Shown: in pieces, positions 1-12,393 of the stretch
Position numbering within the stretch: the stretch's first letter is position 1
How the letters are laid out: every line of letters begins with the position of its first letter
Source of the DNA: Rhodopseudomonas palustris HaA2
Lineage (GTDB): Bacteria > Pseudomonadota > Alphaproteobacteria > Rhizobiales > Xanthobacteraceae
Length of the DNA: 64,000 bases
Assembly (NCBI RefSeq): GCF_000013365.1
Contig: NC_007778.1
Location: 4,526,001-4,590,000, forward strand
Reading direction: 5' to 3'
The notes under the pieces: model-generated
Databases searched by the model: none
What the model was told of the DNA's origin: nothing
Seen by the model: only the letters and a program-made list of their open reading frames with translations
Program-made: the position numbers and the translations under genes

Positions 1-820
<820 letters not shown>

Positions 821-3800
821 TCAGGCCACATCGCTCAGGGCGCCCAACTCGGGCTCCGCCGAGGCGATCGCGGCGTGCAAGTCATCCAGCGCCTCCGGCA
901 GGCCCGCATTGCCAAGGCACGCGTTCTCCATTCTGCGACAGGCTTCCGCGAGTTGGACGAAGCCGAGTTGTCCCGCGAGCGAGACGGTCTTGTGGGCTGT
1001 GAGGCGTAGTGCTTCGCGCGGGTCTTCGTCGAGATCAGACGCTCCGGTGCCTGCCGGCCAGCGCGTCCGCATGTCCGTCACGGCGTCGTAGAGGCGCCGG
1101 GTGAATCCGGCGATGTCGACATCGGCCGCGAACGTTCTCAGGTCTTCCAGCGCGGTCGGATCGCGCACCGGCATCTCATCGCGAGCGGTTGGCGGCGCGA
1201 AATCCTGGCCGGACTTACGATCGGCCCCGTCGTCGGTCCATCTCGCAACGCACGTGAGAAGGGCCACGCGATTGATCGGCTTGCCGATATGGTCGTCCAT
1301 GCCGGCCGCCTTGTAGCGCTCGACCTGTTTTGGAAGCACGTTCGCCGTCAGCGCGATGATCGGCACGGTACAGGCGCTGCCGCGCAAGGTCCGGATGCGA
1401 CGCGTCGCCTCCATCCCATCCATCTCGCCCATCTGCACGTCCATGAAGATCAGGTCGTAGGAGCGGGCGCACGCCATCGCGATCGCCGTGCTGCCGCTGT
1501 CCGCCAGATCCACCTCGTGGCCGATGCGACCGAGCATGGACTTGCACAGGTCGCGATTCATCTCCACGTCGTCCACCACCAGGATTCTTCGTCTCGGCCC
1601 GTTCAGCACCGGGCTTTCACGCCCTTCGATGTCGATCCGCTCGGCGATCGGCAATTCGACCTCGAAATAGAACGTGCTGCCTCGTCCTTGATCGCTGTCG
1701 ATCTTCAACTCACTCTGCATCGCCTGCACGATGCGCTGCGAAATCGCGAGTCCGAGACCGGTGCCACCATATTTGCGCGAGATCGTTTCATCGGCTTGAC
1801 TGAAACGCTTGAACAATCCTTGCTGATCAACCTTGGAGATGCCGATGCCGGTGTCGACCACAGCGATCCGCAGGCGAACCATGGGGTCGGCGCGCGACAC
1901 GCAGGAGACGATCAATTCGACCGAGCCGGCCGAGGTGAACTTGACGGCATTGTTCATCAAATTCAGCAGGACTTGCCGCAGACGCGCGGCATCGCCCATC
2001 AACACGGCCGGAGTGTCGCGCGCGGTCGCGAGCAGCTTCAGGCCTTTCTCTTCGGCCTTGGGTTGAATGATCGACACGCAATTGTCGATCAGCTCAGTGA
2101 GGTAGAGCGGCTTGCTTTCCAGCTTGAGGCCGCAGGCCTCGATCTTGGAAAAATCGAGAATGTCGTCGATGATCACCCGGAGCGAGTCGCTGGCTTCGAA
2201 GATGCGCTCCACCTGGCGGCGAGTCGTCGGTACGAGCGTCTGGTCTTCGAGAGCGAGATCGGCGTAGCCGATGATGCCGTTGAGCGGCGTCCGGATTTCG
2301 TGGCTCATATTGGCGAGAAAATCCGCCTTCGCGGCACCGGCCTGTTCGGCGCTCGCCCGCGCGGCTTTGAGCTCGTCCTCGTATTTGAGCTGTTCGGTCA
2401 GATCGACCGCAATCCCGAGAACGCCGAGATCGGTGCCGTCCTTCGTTCGCAGGCGGCAGAGCGTCAACCGAACCGGAATGCGGTTCCCGGTCTTGCCGAC
2501 ATAGGTCCACAGCGACGTGTCCGGATCGTTGTGGGCGAGCAGCGCTTGAACGACGCGTTGACCCGACCCGACCTCGATGCCCTGCCTCCGCATCGCATCG
2601 GCCCTGTCCAGCAGTTCCTGCGGATCATGAAACAGCATTGCCGTCGCACGACCGATCAACTCCTCGGCCTTGTACCCGAGCATGCGTTCAGCCGCCGGGT
2701 TGAACAAGGTGATCGTGCCGTCGACGTTCGTAGCGATCACGGCATAGGCGGCGCGTTCGAGGATGGCGGTCTGCAGCGTCATGCTCTTCTCGAGCATTGC
2801 GGTCCGGTCGGCAACCTGTCGCTCCAGCGAGGCGTTGAGCTCGCGGATCTGTTTCTCCGCGGCCACAAGCTCGGTGATATCGCGCGCCGCCGAGGCGATG
2901 CCGATCAGCGCGCCGACTTCGGAGCGAATCGGCGAGAGGCTGATAGCGACGTCGACCAGGCTGCCGTCACGCCTGATGCGACGGGTCCGAAAATACGTCA
3001 TCGGATCGCCGTGGCGCATGCGCTCCAGCATCCGCAGTTCCTCTTCTCGGCGATCTTCCGGAACGATGAGATCGTAGACCTTGCTGCCGACCGCTTCGTG
3101 GGAACTGTAGCCGAACAACCGTTCCGCCGCCTTGTTCCAATCGATCACGATGCCGTCGACCGACTTGGCGAGGATCGCGTCGTTCGAGCCTTCGACGATC
3201 GCTGCCAGCCGCGAGCGCTCGATCGTCTGCTCGGCGCGCCGGGCCTGATAGAACATCTGCAAGTTGACGAGTGCAGTGACCAGCAGACCGATCGCCAACG
3301 TCATTGCGAAAGGGAGCCACGGATTCGGCAGACTCAACGACTCGATGAACGGCGGCAGAGCCCAAAAGGCGATTTTCCAGGTGCGGCCGTACATTCCGAA
3401 CGAAATATCTCGTGTCGGCAGCGACAGGCTCGAATCCCGAGGCGCGCCGACCGTATGGAACGGCGCTCCGCCATCGTCGCTCACCGAAAAGCCGAACTCG
3501 CCGGCGCCGCTGTCGAGTTCGGCCAGGATCGCGTAGATGTCGACCGGGGTGAAGGTCCAGCCGACCAATGCGCGTCGCCGCTGCTCTTCGGTCGTCACCG
3601 GATCACCGCTGCGATACACCGGCAGCAGAACCAGGAACCCGCGATCCATGCCGCTGATCGGCAGGAGCTCGATCGGCGCAGTCATCGTCGCCTGGCCGCT
3701 CGCAGCGGCCGCATCCGCTGCGGTCTTGCGCTTCGCCTCCGATGCCAGGTCGATACCGAGCGCGGTGCCGTTGAGATCGTGGGGCTCGAGATACGTCACG

Positions 3801-4297
3801 AGGTAACGGACCCCCTCGTGAGGAGCCAGCTGTTTCACCCCGTAGGTGGGCAGCCCGTTCGCGCGCATCCGCGCCACGAACGCCTCCACGTCCTGCGGTG
3901 CGACCGGACGGACGAAGCCGAAGCCGCGCGCGCCGGGAAACTCGCTGATGAAGTTGCGCGTCTCAGCGTATCGGTGGAAGGTGTCGAAACTGATCGCTTC
4001 GCCGGCAACGGCGATGACGCCGCGCGCCGCCAGCAGCTCGAAGCGATAAGTGCCGACGCGCTCCTTGAGCCGATAGATGAAGTCCGAGGCGAGACTCTCG
4101 AATTTCTGCTCCGCCGTGGCGGCGTTCTTTCGCGATACCCCGTATTCGATGACGGCGCTCAGGAGCAGGCTGGCCACCACCCCGGTGACCATGCCGCCCC
4201 ACCACTTCCGCCGCGCGGCCCGCTCGCGCGCCGCGGCGGCCTGGATCGGCAGCACCGCGATCGACTTGGACATTCCGGAAGACGCCTTGGCCAGCAT
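821..4297 (-). CDS. cbbSR: Membrane hybrid sensor histidine kinase of the CbbRRS phosphorelay
   Basis: Hybrid sensor kinase of about 1158 residues. Order of domains: membrane helix near residue 40, a periplasmic CHASE-like domain (about 70-290), second helix near 335, two PAS domains, a HisKA domain with [10 protein letters not shown], a HATPase with [17 protein letters not shown] and GGTGLGLAI, a receiver domain (ILVVDD, acceptor Asp in [12 protein letters not shown]), and a C-terminal Hpt-like segment with [14 protein letters not shown]. In R. palustris the CbbRRS system sits between cbbR and cbbLS, is membrane bound, phosphorylates two response regulators and tunes form I RuBisCO. ATG 4297 was chosen (GGGA six bases upstream; hairpins upstream suggest non-coding DNA). 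ATG 4273 is an alternative, and a GTG at 4426 would overlap the preceding gene. Confidence 0.9.
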   Translation of the reverse strand: MLAKASSGMSKSIAVLPIQAAAARERAARRKWWGGMVTGVVASLLLSAVIEYGVSRKNAATAEQKFESLASDFIYRLKERVGTYRFELLAARGVIAVAGEAISFDTFHRYAETRNFISEFPGARGFGFVRPVAPQDVEAFVARMRANGLPTYGVKQLAPHEGVRYLVTYLEPHDLNGTALGIDLASEAKRKTAADAAAASGQATMTAPIELLPISGMDRGFLVLLPVYRSGDPVTTEEQRRRALVGWTFTPVDIYAILAELDSGAGEFGFSVSDDGGAPFHTVGAPRDSSLSLPTRDISFGMYGRTWKIAFWALPPFIESLSLPNPWLPFAMTLAIGLLVTALVNLQMFYQARRAEQTIERSRLAAIVEGSNDAILAKSVDGIVIDWNKAAERLFGYSSHEAVGSKVYDLIVPEDRREEELRMLERMRHGDPMTYFRTRRIRRDGSLVDVAISLSPIRSEVGALIGIASAARDITELVAAEKQIRELNASLERQVADRTAMLEKSMTLQTAILERAAYAVIATNVDGTITLFNPAAERMLGYKAEELIGRATAMLFHDPQELLDRADAMRRQGIEVGSGQRVVQALLAHNDPDTSLWTYVGKTGNRIPVRLTLCRLRTKDGTDLGVLGIAVDLTEQLKYEDELKAARASAEQAGAAKADFLANMSHEIRTPLNGIIGYADLALEDQTLVPTTRRQVERIFEASDSLRVIIDDILDFSKIEACGLKLESKPLYLTELIDNCVSIIQPKAEEKGLKLLATARDTPAVLMGDAARLRQVLLNLMNNAVKFTSAGSVELIVSCVSRADPMVRLRIAVVDTGIGISKVDQQGLFKRFSQADETISRKYGGTGLGLAISQRIVQAMQSELKIDSDQGRGSTFYFEVELPIAERIDIEGRESPVLNGPRRRILVVDDVEMNRDLCKSMLGRIGHEVDLADSGSTAIAMACARSYDLIFMDVQMGEMDGMEATRRIRTLRGSACTVPIIALTANVLPKQVERYKAAGMDDHIGKPINRVALLTCVARWTDDGADRKSGQDFAPPTARDEMPVRDPTALEDLRTFAADVDIAGFTRRLYDAVTDMRTRWPAGTGASDLDEDPREALRLTAHKTVSLAGQLGFVQLAEACRRMENACLGNAGLPEALDDLHAAIASAEPELGALSDVA

Positions 4298-4306
4298 TCG
4301 GATCCC

Positions 4307-4347
4307 GCACTCATGAGTGCCGTGAACCGGGCCGCCCAAGGGGCGGC
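4307..4347 (-). other. Palindrome and hairpin between response regulator and kinase genes
   Basis: The gap between the double-receiver gene (stop at 4407) and the kinase start holds a perfect 14-bp palindrome GCACTCATGAGTGC (4307-4320) and a GCCGCCC/GGGCGGC hairpin (4331-4347). No T-run follows, so it is not a classic terminator. It may set the relative expression of kinase and regulators by mRNA processing or partial termination, which is inference. Confidence 0.5.
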
Positions 4348-4406
4348 GCGGCGTGCAACTGCCCGCTTTCGGGATCAGGACCGGCCACGGTCTGTGCCAT
4401 CTCGTC

Positions 4407-5243
4407 TCACCGTCCGACAACCGCACTCGGCTCGGCCGAGCAATACTCCTGGATCGTGTCGAACAATTCGCTGACGTCGAAGGACTTCTTGACGATCTTG
4501 ATGGCGCCGGCGTGGCCCATCACTTCGCGCTTCAGCATCTTCGAGGTCGGCTCGTCGATATCCTTGCCGCTCAGCACGACGACCGGAATCGCAGCCGTCG
4601 CGGGATAGCTCCGCAACCTCGAGAGCAACAAGCCGGCATCTCCGTCGGGCATACTGAAATCTGTGACGATCAAACTCGGATAGTGCCAGACCGCGAGGCG
4701 AAGCGCGCGGCCGGCATTGGACGCGTACAACACCTCGATCCCGATCTTCTTCAGCCTGCTCGTCAAAAAGATCCCGATCTCCTCGTCGTCATCGACGATC
4801 AGCACCCGCGGGCGACTCGGCACGACGTCGGGCGCCCCGGCCATTGGACCCGCCTGCGCTGCGATCGTCGCCGCCATGTGCGGAAATATCTCGGTCAGCG
4901 CCTTGCTGATATCCCGCCAGAACTCGGCTTGTTTGCAGGCGTAGAACATCCCGAGGGCCTCACAGCGCTCGAGCGTCTCCTCGCTGGAAATCCCGCTGAC
5001 GACGATGACGTCCATCGGCGGACCACCGGGCTCGAGCAGATGGCAGGATGCGGTCAGCCCATCCAGTTTCGGCATGTTGACGTCGACGATCATCAGATCC
5101 GGCGCCGTCCGACGCGCCTTCAGCAGCATCTGCATGCCGTTGTGCGCGGTGTCGACCTCGAAGCCCATCTTCTTGCAGCGCGTCGACAGTGCCGCCAGAA
5201 CTCCCGGGTCGTCGTCCGCTATCAGGATTCTCGGGGCGCTCAT
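4407..5243 (-). CDS. CbbRRS response regulator with two receiver domains
   Basis: Response regulator of 278 residues made of two CheY-like receiver domains and no output domain. The first has ILIADDDP and acceptor Asp in MIVDVNMPKLDG. The second has VLIVDDDEE and acceptor Asp in IVTDFSMPDGD with a VVLSG switch segment and a conserved Lys (IKIVKK). Lack of a DNA-binding domain matches the two regulators of the R. palustris CbbRRS system (CbbRR1/CbbRR2), which are thought to act by phosphotransfer and contact with CbbR. Which of the two published numbers this copy carries cannot be told from sequence alone. ATG 5243 has GGAG about ten bases upstream and sits one base after the preceding stop codon. 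Confidence 0.88.
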   Translation of the reverse strand: MSAPRILIADDDPGVLAALSTRCKKMGFEVDTAHNGMQMLLKARRTAPDLMIVDVNMPKLDGLTASCHLLEPGGPPMDVIVVSGISSEETLERCEALGMFYACKQAEFWRDISKALTEIFPHMAATIAAQAGPMAGAPDVVPSRPRVLIVDDDEEIGIFLTSRLKKIGIEVLYASNAGRALRLAVWHYPSLIVTDFSMPDGDAGLLLSRLRSYPATAAIPVVVLSGKDIDEPTSKMLKREVMGHAGAIKIVKKSFDVSELFDTIQEYCSAEPSAVVGR

Positions 5244-5244
5244 A

Positions 5245-5973
5245 TCACTCTCCAATGTCTTGGGTTTGCCGATCGGACCGGGACTCGTTCTCCCGATCGA
5301 GCAGACCGAGCAACCGATCCAGGCGATAGAGCACATCGATGCGTGTCGACGCGTGGCGCGTCAGGCTTTCGAGTCCGCGCTCGACGTCCGCCGCCGCCTC
5401 GCTGATCGACGAGAAGCCGTAGATGCCTGCGACGCCCGCGAGCTTGTGAACGACGTGACGCAACGCGTCCGGATGCGCTCCGGCTGAAAATTCAGGCCGC
5501 AGCTCGCGAAGAACGGACGCGTCATCCCGAAACCGCTTCACGATGCCGACGTCGGGAGGCAGCTGATCGACGACCGCCAGGGCGGTCAGATCGAGATAGT
5601 TGCGTACGCTGTTGGCCAGCTCACGCAGATTGAACGGCTTGACGATGACGCCGGCCACTCCGCACGCCATGTAATCGGCAACCTGTTCCAGCCGCCCGCA
5701 CGCGGTGGTGAACACCACCGGAATGGTCGCGGTATTCTCGTTCCCGTTCAGCCTGTCGAGCAATTCGATCCCACTCAAGCCCGGCATCGACACGTCGCTG
5801 AGAATCAGGTCGGGAAGCCAGTCGGCCGCCGCACGCATGCCGTCGACGCCTGAGAGACACCCCCTGGTCTCCAGAGTCGGATCGCGCGACAGCACCGACC
5901 CGACTATCTCCAGCATCGCCGGATCGTCATCGATATGCAGGATGCGACTCTTCACTGCGTCCCCCGTCTCCAT
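5245..5973 (-). CDS. CbbRRS response regulator, receiver plus Hpt-like domain
   Basis: About 242 residues: an N-terminal receiver (ILHIDDDP, acceptor Asp in LILSDVSMPGLSG, VVFTTACG, Lys in GVIVKPFN) joined to a helical C-terminal domain with HVVHKLAGVAGIYGF, an Hpt-type histidine site. No DNA-binding domain is present. First gene of the regulator-regulator-kinase operon and divergent from cbbR. The combination REC-Hpt suggests it can pass phosphate on as well as receive it. The start is uncertain: ATG 5973 is used because the receiver begins right after it, but ATG 6006 and a GTG at 5955 behind a GGGGGA are possible. Confidence 0.85.
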   Translation of the reverse strand: METGDAVKSRILHIDDDPAMLEIVGSVLSRDPTLETRGCLSGVDGMRAAADWLPDLILSDVSMPGLSGIELLDRLNGNENTATIPVVFTTACGRLEQVADYMACGVAGVIVKPFNLRELANSVRNYLDLTALAVVDQLPPDVGIVKRFRDDASVLRELRPEFSAGAHPDALRHVVHKLAGVAGIYGFSSISEAAADVERGLESLTRHASTRIDVLYRLDRLLGLLDRENESRSDRQTQDIGE

Positions 5974-6006
5974 AGCACGGCAACTTTGCCAATCTGCGGC
6001 GGACAT

Positions 6007-6445
6007 CAATGAACCACCGCACGACGCCAGGGAGTGTGCAGAGTCCGTTGCTAACAACCCGTTTAAGATCGCCCTAATTACCCCGATCGAATCCACGATG
6101 ATTAGTTGATACTTACATGTGTAGTCGAACAACTCTATTCCGCATTCGGTGCGTTTTCCGGATTTGTACGAGGTCGCTAATCACGCATTCGTACTATCCG
6201 AACCCGAATCGAGATCGACTCTACGGGCGAGCGACAGAACGGCGCACCAAGTCGAATTCGACACACCGGGATGTCGCAGGCCGAATCCCGCTGCGCCGCT
6301 GCCGCGCACGAGGCTGTCGATCAGCTCGGTCGCCAGGATCGACGTCCGCCGGGGAGGAACCCTCGAAACTCTACTTGATCAATGTTGACCGCACCGACCG
6401 AATAATGGAAAATTCAACATTGTCACCGTCAGCAAAGTATTCTTT
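6007..6445. promoter_or_regulatory. Divergent promoter region between cbbRRS and cbbR
   Basis: About 440 bp without a credible gene. It must hold the promoters of the CbbRRS operon (leftward; AT-rich around 6060-6130) and of cbbR (rightward). Immediately upstream of cbbR lies a perfect 9-bp inverted repeat, CAATGTTGA (6380-6388) and TCAACATTG (6414-6422), centred 45 bp before the cbbR start. This is a typical place for LysR-family autoregulation. Nothing else could be assigned. Confidence 0.5.
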
Positions 6446-7414
6446 ATGAGTCGTCAGTTCAAAGCCGTGTCGATCCGACAATTGCGCGCGCTTGCTGCGC
6501 TGGCCGAAACCGGCAGCATCACCGCGGCGGCGAACAGGCTGCATCTGACCCAGCCGGCGGTGACCCTGCAACTACGCAACCTGCAATCGCTGGCCGACAT
6601 TCCGCTGATCCAGCGCAGGAGCGACGGCATGCAGCTCACCGATGCCGGCCTGGAGGTGTTGGCGCTGTGCGAGCGGATCGAGGCGGCGATCTCCGCCTGC
6701 GAGACTTCGCTGGACATGATCGCCGGCAAGACCGCTGGGCGGATTTCGATCGGGGCCGTGTCCACGGCGAAATATTTCGTTCCGTTCGCGATCTCCAGCT
6801 TTCTCAAGCGCCATCCGAAGATCGACGTGCGGCTGTCCATCGGCAACCGCCAGGACATCGGCGCCGCGTTGCGCGGCTACGATCTCGACATCGCGATCAT
6901 GGGCCGCCCCCCGGTCGATCTCGACGTCGAGACCCATCTGATCGGCGATCACCCGCACGTCATCATCGCGCCGACGGCGCATCGTCTGGCGCGAAAGCAG
7001 GATATCGCGCTCGCCGAACTGGCCGACGAGACTTTCCTCACCCGCGAGCCGGGTTCGGGGACCCGCAGCCTGATGGAGCAACTCTTCGGCAACGCCGGGA
7101 TCAGGCCGAACATCGGCATGGAGATGGCCAGCAACGAGACCATCAAGCAGGCGGTGATCGCCGGCCTCGGCATGGCATTTCTCTCCGCCCACACGGTCGC
7201 GACCGAGCTCGACGAACGGCGATTGGTGATCCTCGATGTGGTCGGTCTGCCGGTCGTACGGCAATGGTTCGTGGTGACGCGCAAAGACAAGGTGCTGCTG
7301 CCTCCGGCCCGCGCGATGCTCGACTTTCTCAAGGCCGAGGCTTCGCACTTCCTGCCGCGCACCGACCGGCGGATGCGGCTGACGCGCCCGTCGACACGCG
7401 GCAAGCGCGACTGA
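6446..7414 (+). CDS. cbbR: LysR-family activator of Calvin cycle genes, CbbR
   Basis: LysR-type transcriptional regulator of 322 residues. The N-terminal winged helix-turn-helix (about 9-68) contains LAALAETGSITAAANRLHLT followed by QPAVTLQLRNL, and the rest is the two-lobed effector domain with FLTREPGSGTRSLME, a segment typical of CbbR-like members. CbbR binds upstream of cbb operons and responds to Calvin-cycle metabolites. It is required for form I RuBisCO expression in R. palustris, where CbbRRS regulators modulate it. Its position divergent from cbbRRS and close to cbbL supports the name. ATG 6446 lies just after the dyad at 6380-6422. Confidence 0.93.
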   Translation: MSRQFKAVSIRQLRALAALAETGSITAAANRLHLTQPAVTLQLRNLQSLADIPLIQRRSDGMQLTDAGLEVLALCERIEAAISACETSLDMIAGKTAGRISIGAVSTAKYFVPFAISSFLKRHPKIDVRLSIGNRQDIGAALRGYDLDIAIMGRPPVDLDVETHLIGDHPHVIIAPTAHRLARKQDIALAELADETFLTREPGSGTRSLMEQLFGNAGIRPNIGMEMASNETIKQAVIAGLGMAFLSAHTVATELDERRLVILDVVGLPVVRQWFVVTRKDKVLLPPARAMLDFLKAEASHFLPRTDRRMRLTRPSTRGKRD

Positions 7415-7475
7415 GCGCAACACGGCCAGTTTCGACCCCACGCCTCACCATCGACTTCGTCGTGTGCGTCGAACG

Positions 7476-7501
7476 CAAAACGCGCGCCTCGCGGCGCGCG
7501 T
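7476..7501 (-). terminator. Terminator of the bchF-hemA operon
   Basis: Perfect hairpin ACGCGCGCC-loop-GGCGCGCGT (7480-7501). Read on the minus strand it is followed by TTTTGCG, located 30 bp after the hemA stop. It closes the long leftward operon and separates it from the convergent cbbR gene. Confidence 0.75.
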
Positions 7502-7531
7502 CTGCTTCCGAAACGAAAGCCGATAGAGTGC

Positions 7532-8743
7532 TCAGGCCGCCTTGGCGAGGCCGACGCGAGCCCAGATTTCGCTGAGCGCCTGGACCAGATGCTCGATGTC
7601 CGCGTCGGAGTGCTGCGGCGACGGCGTGATCCGCAGCCGCTCGGTGCCACGCGGGACGGTCGGATAGTTGATCGGCTGAACATAGATGCCGTAGCGGTTG
7701 ATCAGCTCGTCACTGATCTGCTTGCACAGCGCTGCGTCGCCGACCATCACCGGCACGATATGGCTGGGGTTCGGCATGTGGGCCACGCCGGCCTGATCGA
7801 GCCGGGCGCGCAGTCGCGCCACCCGGTCCTGATGGCGTTCGCGCTCGATGGAAGAGGCGCGCAGATGCCGGATGCTCGCCAGCGCGCCGGCGGCCACTGC
7901 GGGCGGCGGCGAGGTGCTGAAGATGAAGCCGGAAGCGAAGCTGCGGACGAAATCGCACACCGCCGCGGAGCCGGCAATGTAGCCGCCGACCACGCCGAAC
8001 GCTTTGGCCAGGGTGCCCTCGATGATGGTGAGGCGATGGCTGAGGCCCTCGCGATCCGCAATGCCGCCGCCGTTCGGGCCGTACAGCCCGACACCATGGA
8101 CTTCATCGAGATAGGTCATGGCGTTGGCCGCATCGGCGACGTCGCAGATCTCGGCGATCGGAGCGATATCGCCATCCATCGAATACACCGACTCGAAGGC
8201 GACCAACTTGGGCGCATGCGGATCGAGATCGGCAAGCTTGCGCTCGAGGTCGCGCGGGTCGTTGTGCGCGAAGATTCGGGTTTCGCTGCGGCTGTGGCGG
8301 ATGCCCTCGATCATCGAGGCGTGGTTGAGCTCGTCGGACAGGATCACGCAGCCGGGCATGCGCGACGCCAGCGTCGACAGCGACGCCCAGTTGGAGACGT
8401 AGCCGGAGGTGAACAGCAGCGCGGATTCCTTGCCGTGCAGCGCCGCCAGCTCCTGCTCGAGCAGCACGTGATAGTGATTCGTTCCCGCGATGTTGCGGGT
8501 GCCGCCGGCGCCGGCGCCGCAGCTGTCCAGCGCCTCGTGCATCGCCTTCAGCACCGCCGGGTGCTGGCCCATGCCGAGGTAATCGTTGGAGCACCACACC
8601 GTCACGTCGCCGGTGCCGTCCGGCCGGTGATGCGTCGCGCGGGGATAGGCGCCGGCATGGCGTTCCAGATCGGCGAACACCCGATACCGGCCCTCACGAT
8701 GCAGGCCTTCGAGCTGACGGCGGAAATAGGCTTCGTAGTTCAT
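7532..8743 (-). CDS. hemA: 5-aminolevulinate synthase
   Basis: Pyridoxal-phosphate enzyme condensing glycine and succinyl-CoA to 5-aminolevulinate, the first step of tetrapyrrole synthesis in alphaproteobacteria. It has 403 residues, the normal length. Diagnostic segments are [46 protein letters not shown] (the PLP-contacting Asp), the PLP lysine in [13 protein letters not shown] and [12 protein letters not shown] 8743 has GGAGGA upstream and overlaps the puhE stop (ATGA). It is the last gene of the photosynthesis operon that begins with bchF, so ALA supply is coupled to pigment synthesis. A second housekeeping copy elsewhere is possible but not visible here. Confidence 0.97.
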   Translation of the reverse strand: MNYEAYFRRQLEGLHREGRYRVFADLERHAGAYPRATHHRPDGTGDVTVWCSNDYLGMGQHPAVLKAMHEALDSCGAGAGGTRNIAGTNHYHVLLEQELAALHGKESALLFTSGYVSNWASLSTLASRMPGCVILSDELNHASMIEGIRHSRSETRIFAHNDPRDLERKLADLDPHAPKLVAFESVYSMDGDIAPIAEICDVADAANAMTYLDEVHGVGLYGPNGGGIADREGLSHRLTIIEGTLAKAFGVVGGYIAGSAAVCDFVRSFASGFIFSTSPPPAVAAGALASIRHLRASSIERERHQDRVARLRARLDQAGVAHMPNPSHIVPVMVGDAALCKQISDELINRYGIYVQPINYPTVPRGTERLRITPSPQHSDADIEHLVQALSEIWARVGLAKAA

Positions 8744-9816
8744 GACGTCCTCCCGTTGATGGTCGCGGCCGGTTCCGCTGAGATTCCGACCCGGGCCGGC
8801 GCCAGACCACTGCGCGAATGCTGTTCGAGAAAAGTCTGGCGGAACTGTTCTTCGAGCCGCTGCCGGGCGCAATTCGAACGCTCCTTCGGCGGGGCCAACT
8901 CGTTGCGGGTGCTCGGCACCACGACGAGCTGCGGTACCGTGCTTCTCGCCTCGGCGCCGGCCAACGGTGTTTCGGGAGTCTGCGTCGACGCAGCGTGCTC
9001 GGACGCAGCAGCGATATTGGCGGATGGATTCTGTTCCATGGTGACGTTCTCCGGCGAGAAACCTGGACGGATACCCCAGCTCCACAACGTGATGGCAGGC
9101 AGCGGTAGCAGCATGAACCAATGCTCGACGACGCCAAGAGCGAATAAAGTCGATACCAGCGTCAGGCCGACGATTTCGGACGGCGTGTCGGCAACCTCGA
9201 CGATGCGCTGGATCATCGCCATCAGAACGACGGTCGCCAGCGTCACCGAGATCGGGAAGAACGCGCTCACGGGCTTGCGCGCGAAGTACGTCTTGAGGAA
9301 CTGCACGGCGTCCGGCATCAGCTCGTCGTTGGTGACGGGCACGCCCAGAAACAGATTGATCTTGGCGCTCTGACGCAGCACCCACAGCGCCAGATAGGTC
9401 CAGCGACCGACTTCGTTCTCGGCGCCGAGGGTGACCAGCACCACGACCGCGCCGCAGGCGAGCAGGCAGATCTCGTGGTAGATGATCGCCTGCAACGCGA
9501 AGCTGAGGCGGGCGAACCCCTTTGCGCCGGGCGGACAAGGCTCGGCCCGCGGGCCGGTCAGCCAGCCGGACAGAAACGCGATCTCCTGCGCGCCCCACAG
9601 AAAGATGATGCAGCTGAAGGCCATATAGGCGGCGGCGACGCTGGTGTCGTTAGCCGTCACCGACAGGCCGCACAGCGCGATGGTGATCATTCCGCCGGCG
9701 CAGACCACCCGCAACATGCCGGAACGGCCGACGCTGCCGACCAGCAGCATCACGGCGCCGGTGGAGAACCACCAGACGAACGCCGCGAAGATGGGGGGGC
9801 CCAGATACGAGACCAT
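8740..9816 (-). CDS. puhE: Photosynthetic complex assembly protein PuhE
   Basis: Polytopic membrane protein of 358 residues, seen in PGCs beside acsF and hemA and needed for normal reaction centre and bacteriochlorophyll accumulation. About seven hydrophobic helices fill residues 1-250, starting [20 protein letters not shown]. Conserved bits include [20 protein letters not shown] and [17 protein letters not shown]. Residues 252-358 form an unusual hydrophilic, Ala/Pro/Ser-rich tail followed by a charged helix ([15 protein letters not shown]); family members I know are around 260 residues and end before this. The stop overlaps the hemA start by four bases. Confidence 0.9.
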   Translation of the reverse strand: MVSYLGPPIFAAFVWWFSTGAVMLLVGSVGRSGMLRVVCAGGMITIALCGLSVTANDTSVAAAYMAFSCIIFLWGAQEIAFLSGWLTGPRAEPCPPGAKGFARLSFALQAIIYHEICLLACGAVVVLVTLGAENEVGRWTYLALWVLRQSAKINLFLGVPVTNDELMPDAVQFLKTYFARKPVSAFFPISVTLATVVLMAMIQRIVEVADTPSEIVGLTLVSTLFALGVVEHWFMLLPLPAITLWSWGIRPGFSPENVTMEQNPSANIAAASEHAASTQTPETPLAGAEARSTVPQLVVVPSTRNELAPPKERSNCARQRLEEQFRQTFLEQHSRSGLAPARVGISAEPAATINGRTS

Positions 9817-9829
9817 CGCGCCGCTCCCC

Positions 9830-11717
<1,888 letters not shown>

Positions 11718-11730
11718 GTCAATCTCCGGT

Positions 11731-12393
11731 TCAGGCTACTGCGGTTGCCGTCGAACTCGACAACGGGCCTTCTTTCGGTCCGCTGGTAGCCGTTTGAACG
11801 AGAGACACTGCGGAGGTATCGAGCTGAGCCTTCACCGCCTCGGTGAGCGTGGCGGCGACCTTGTCGGCCTCGGGAACCGACAACATCATCGGCTCGGGCT
11901 CGCGCAGGCGCCACGGCCGGATATGCGGCCACAGCAGAACGTAGGAAGTGCGCTTGGTGTCGATGATCCGCAGCGGGATGTCGCCGCTGCCGTCGCGATG
12001 ATTGTTCAGATCCGCATTGGCGATCTTGCCGAGCGGGATATTCAGGGTGATCGGCAGCGCCACGCCAGTCTGGATCAGGACGCGCTTGCTGGTAATCGTA
12101 TAGCAACTCGCGCGCCTGAACAGATAAGCGAGAAGCGCCAGCAGTGCGAGACCGCCGATCGCCGGGATCAGGAGCATCGACGCGGACGTCGACGCCTCCC
12201 AGATGGACTGGCCGTTCGACCAGTTTGACCAGACCTTCCACAGGTAGATCAACGCGAAATAGATCGCGACGGCCCGCATGTGGAAGGATCTGATCGCCAG
12301 ACCTTTGTAGGTCGGCTTCCCCTGCCAGAGAACGCGCTCTCCCTCCGGCAAGGGCGATGGAAGTTCACGAAACTGGCTGGGGACGTCCGTCAT
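11731..12393 (-). CDS. puhB: Reaction centre assembly protein PuhB
   Basis: 220 residues, a PH-like bacterial membrane protein with PLPEGERVLWQGKPTYKGLA near the N-terminus, three hydrophobic segments (about 36-55, 72-95 and nearby) and a cytoplasmic PH-type domain containing YTITSKRVLIQTGVALP and RTSYVLLWPHIRPWR. PuhB promotes reaction centre assembly, apparently acting around PuhA. The start overlaps the puhA stop (ATGA at 12390-12393). Confidence 0.94.
   Translation of the reverse strand: MTDVPSQFRELPSPLPEGERVLWQGKPTYKGLAIRSFHMRAVAIYFALIYLWKVWSNWSNGQSIWEASTSASMLLIPAIGGLALLALLAYLFRRASCYTITSKRVLIQTGVALPITLNIPLGKIANADLNNHRDGSGDIPLRIIDTKRTSYVLLWPHIRPWRLREPEPMMLSVPEADKVAATLTEAVKAQLDTSAVSLVQTATSGPKEGPLSSSTATAVA

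Noticed and set aside
1289-4474. 1061-codon open frame on the plus strand
   Set aside because: Antisense to the hybrid kinase gene, whose domains are unmistakable. The plus-strand product is Arg/His/Asp-rich with no recognisable motif, typical of a high-GC shadow frame.
7589-9373. 594-codon plus-strand open frame
   Set aside because: Antisense to hemA and puhE, both clear family members; no ribosome site and biased composition.
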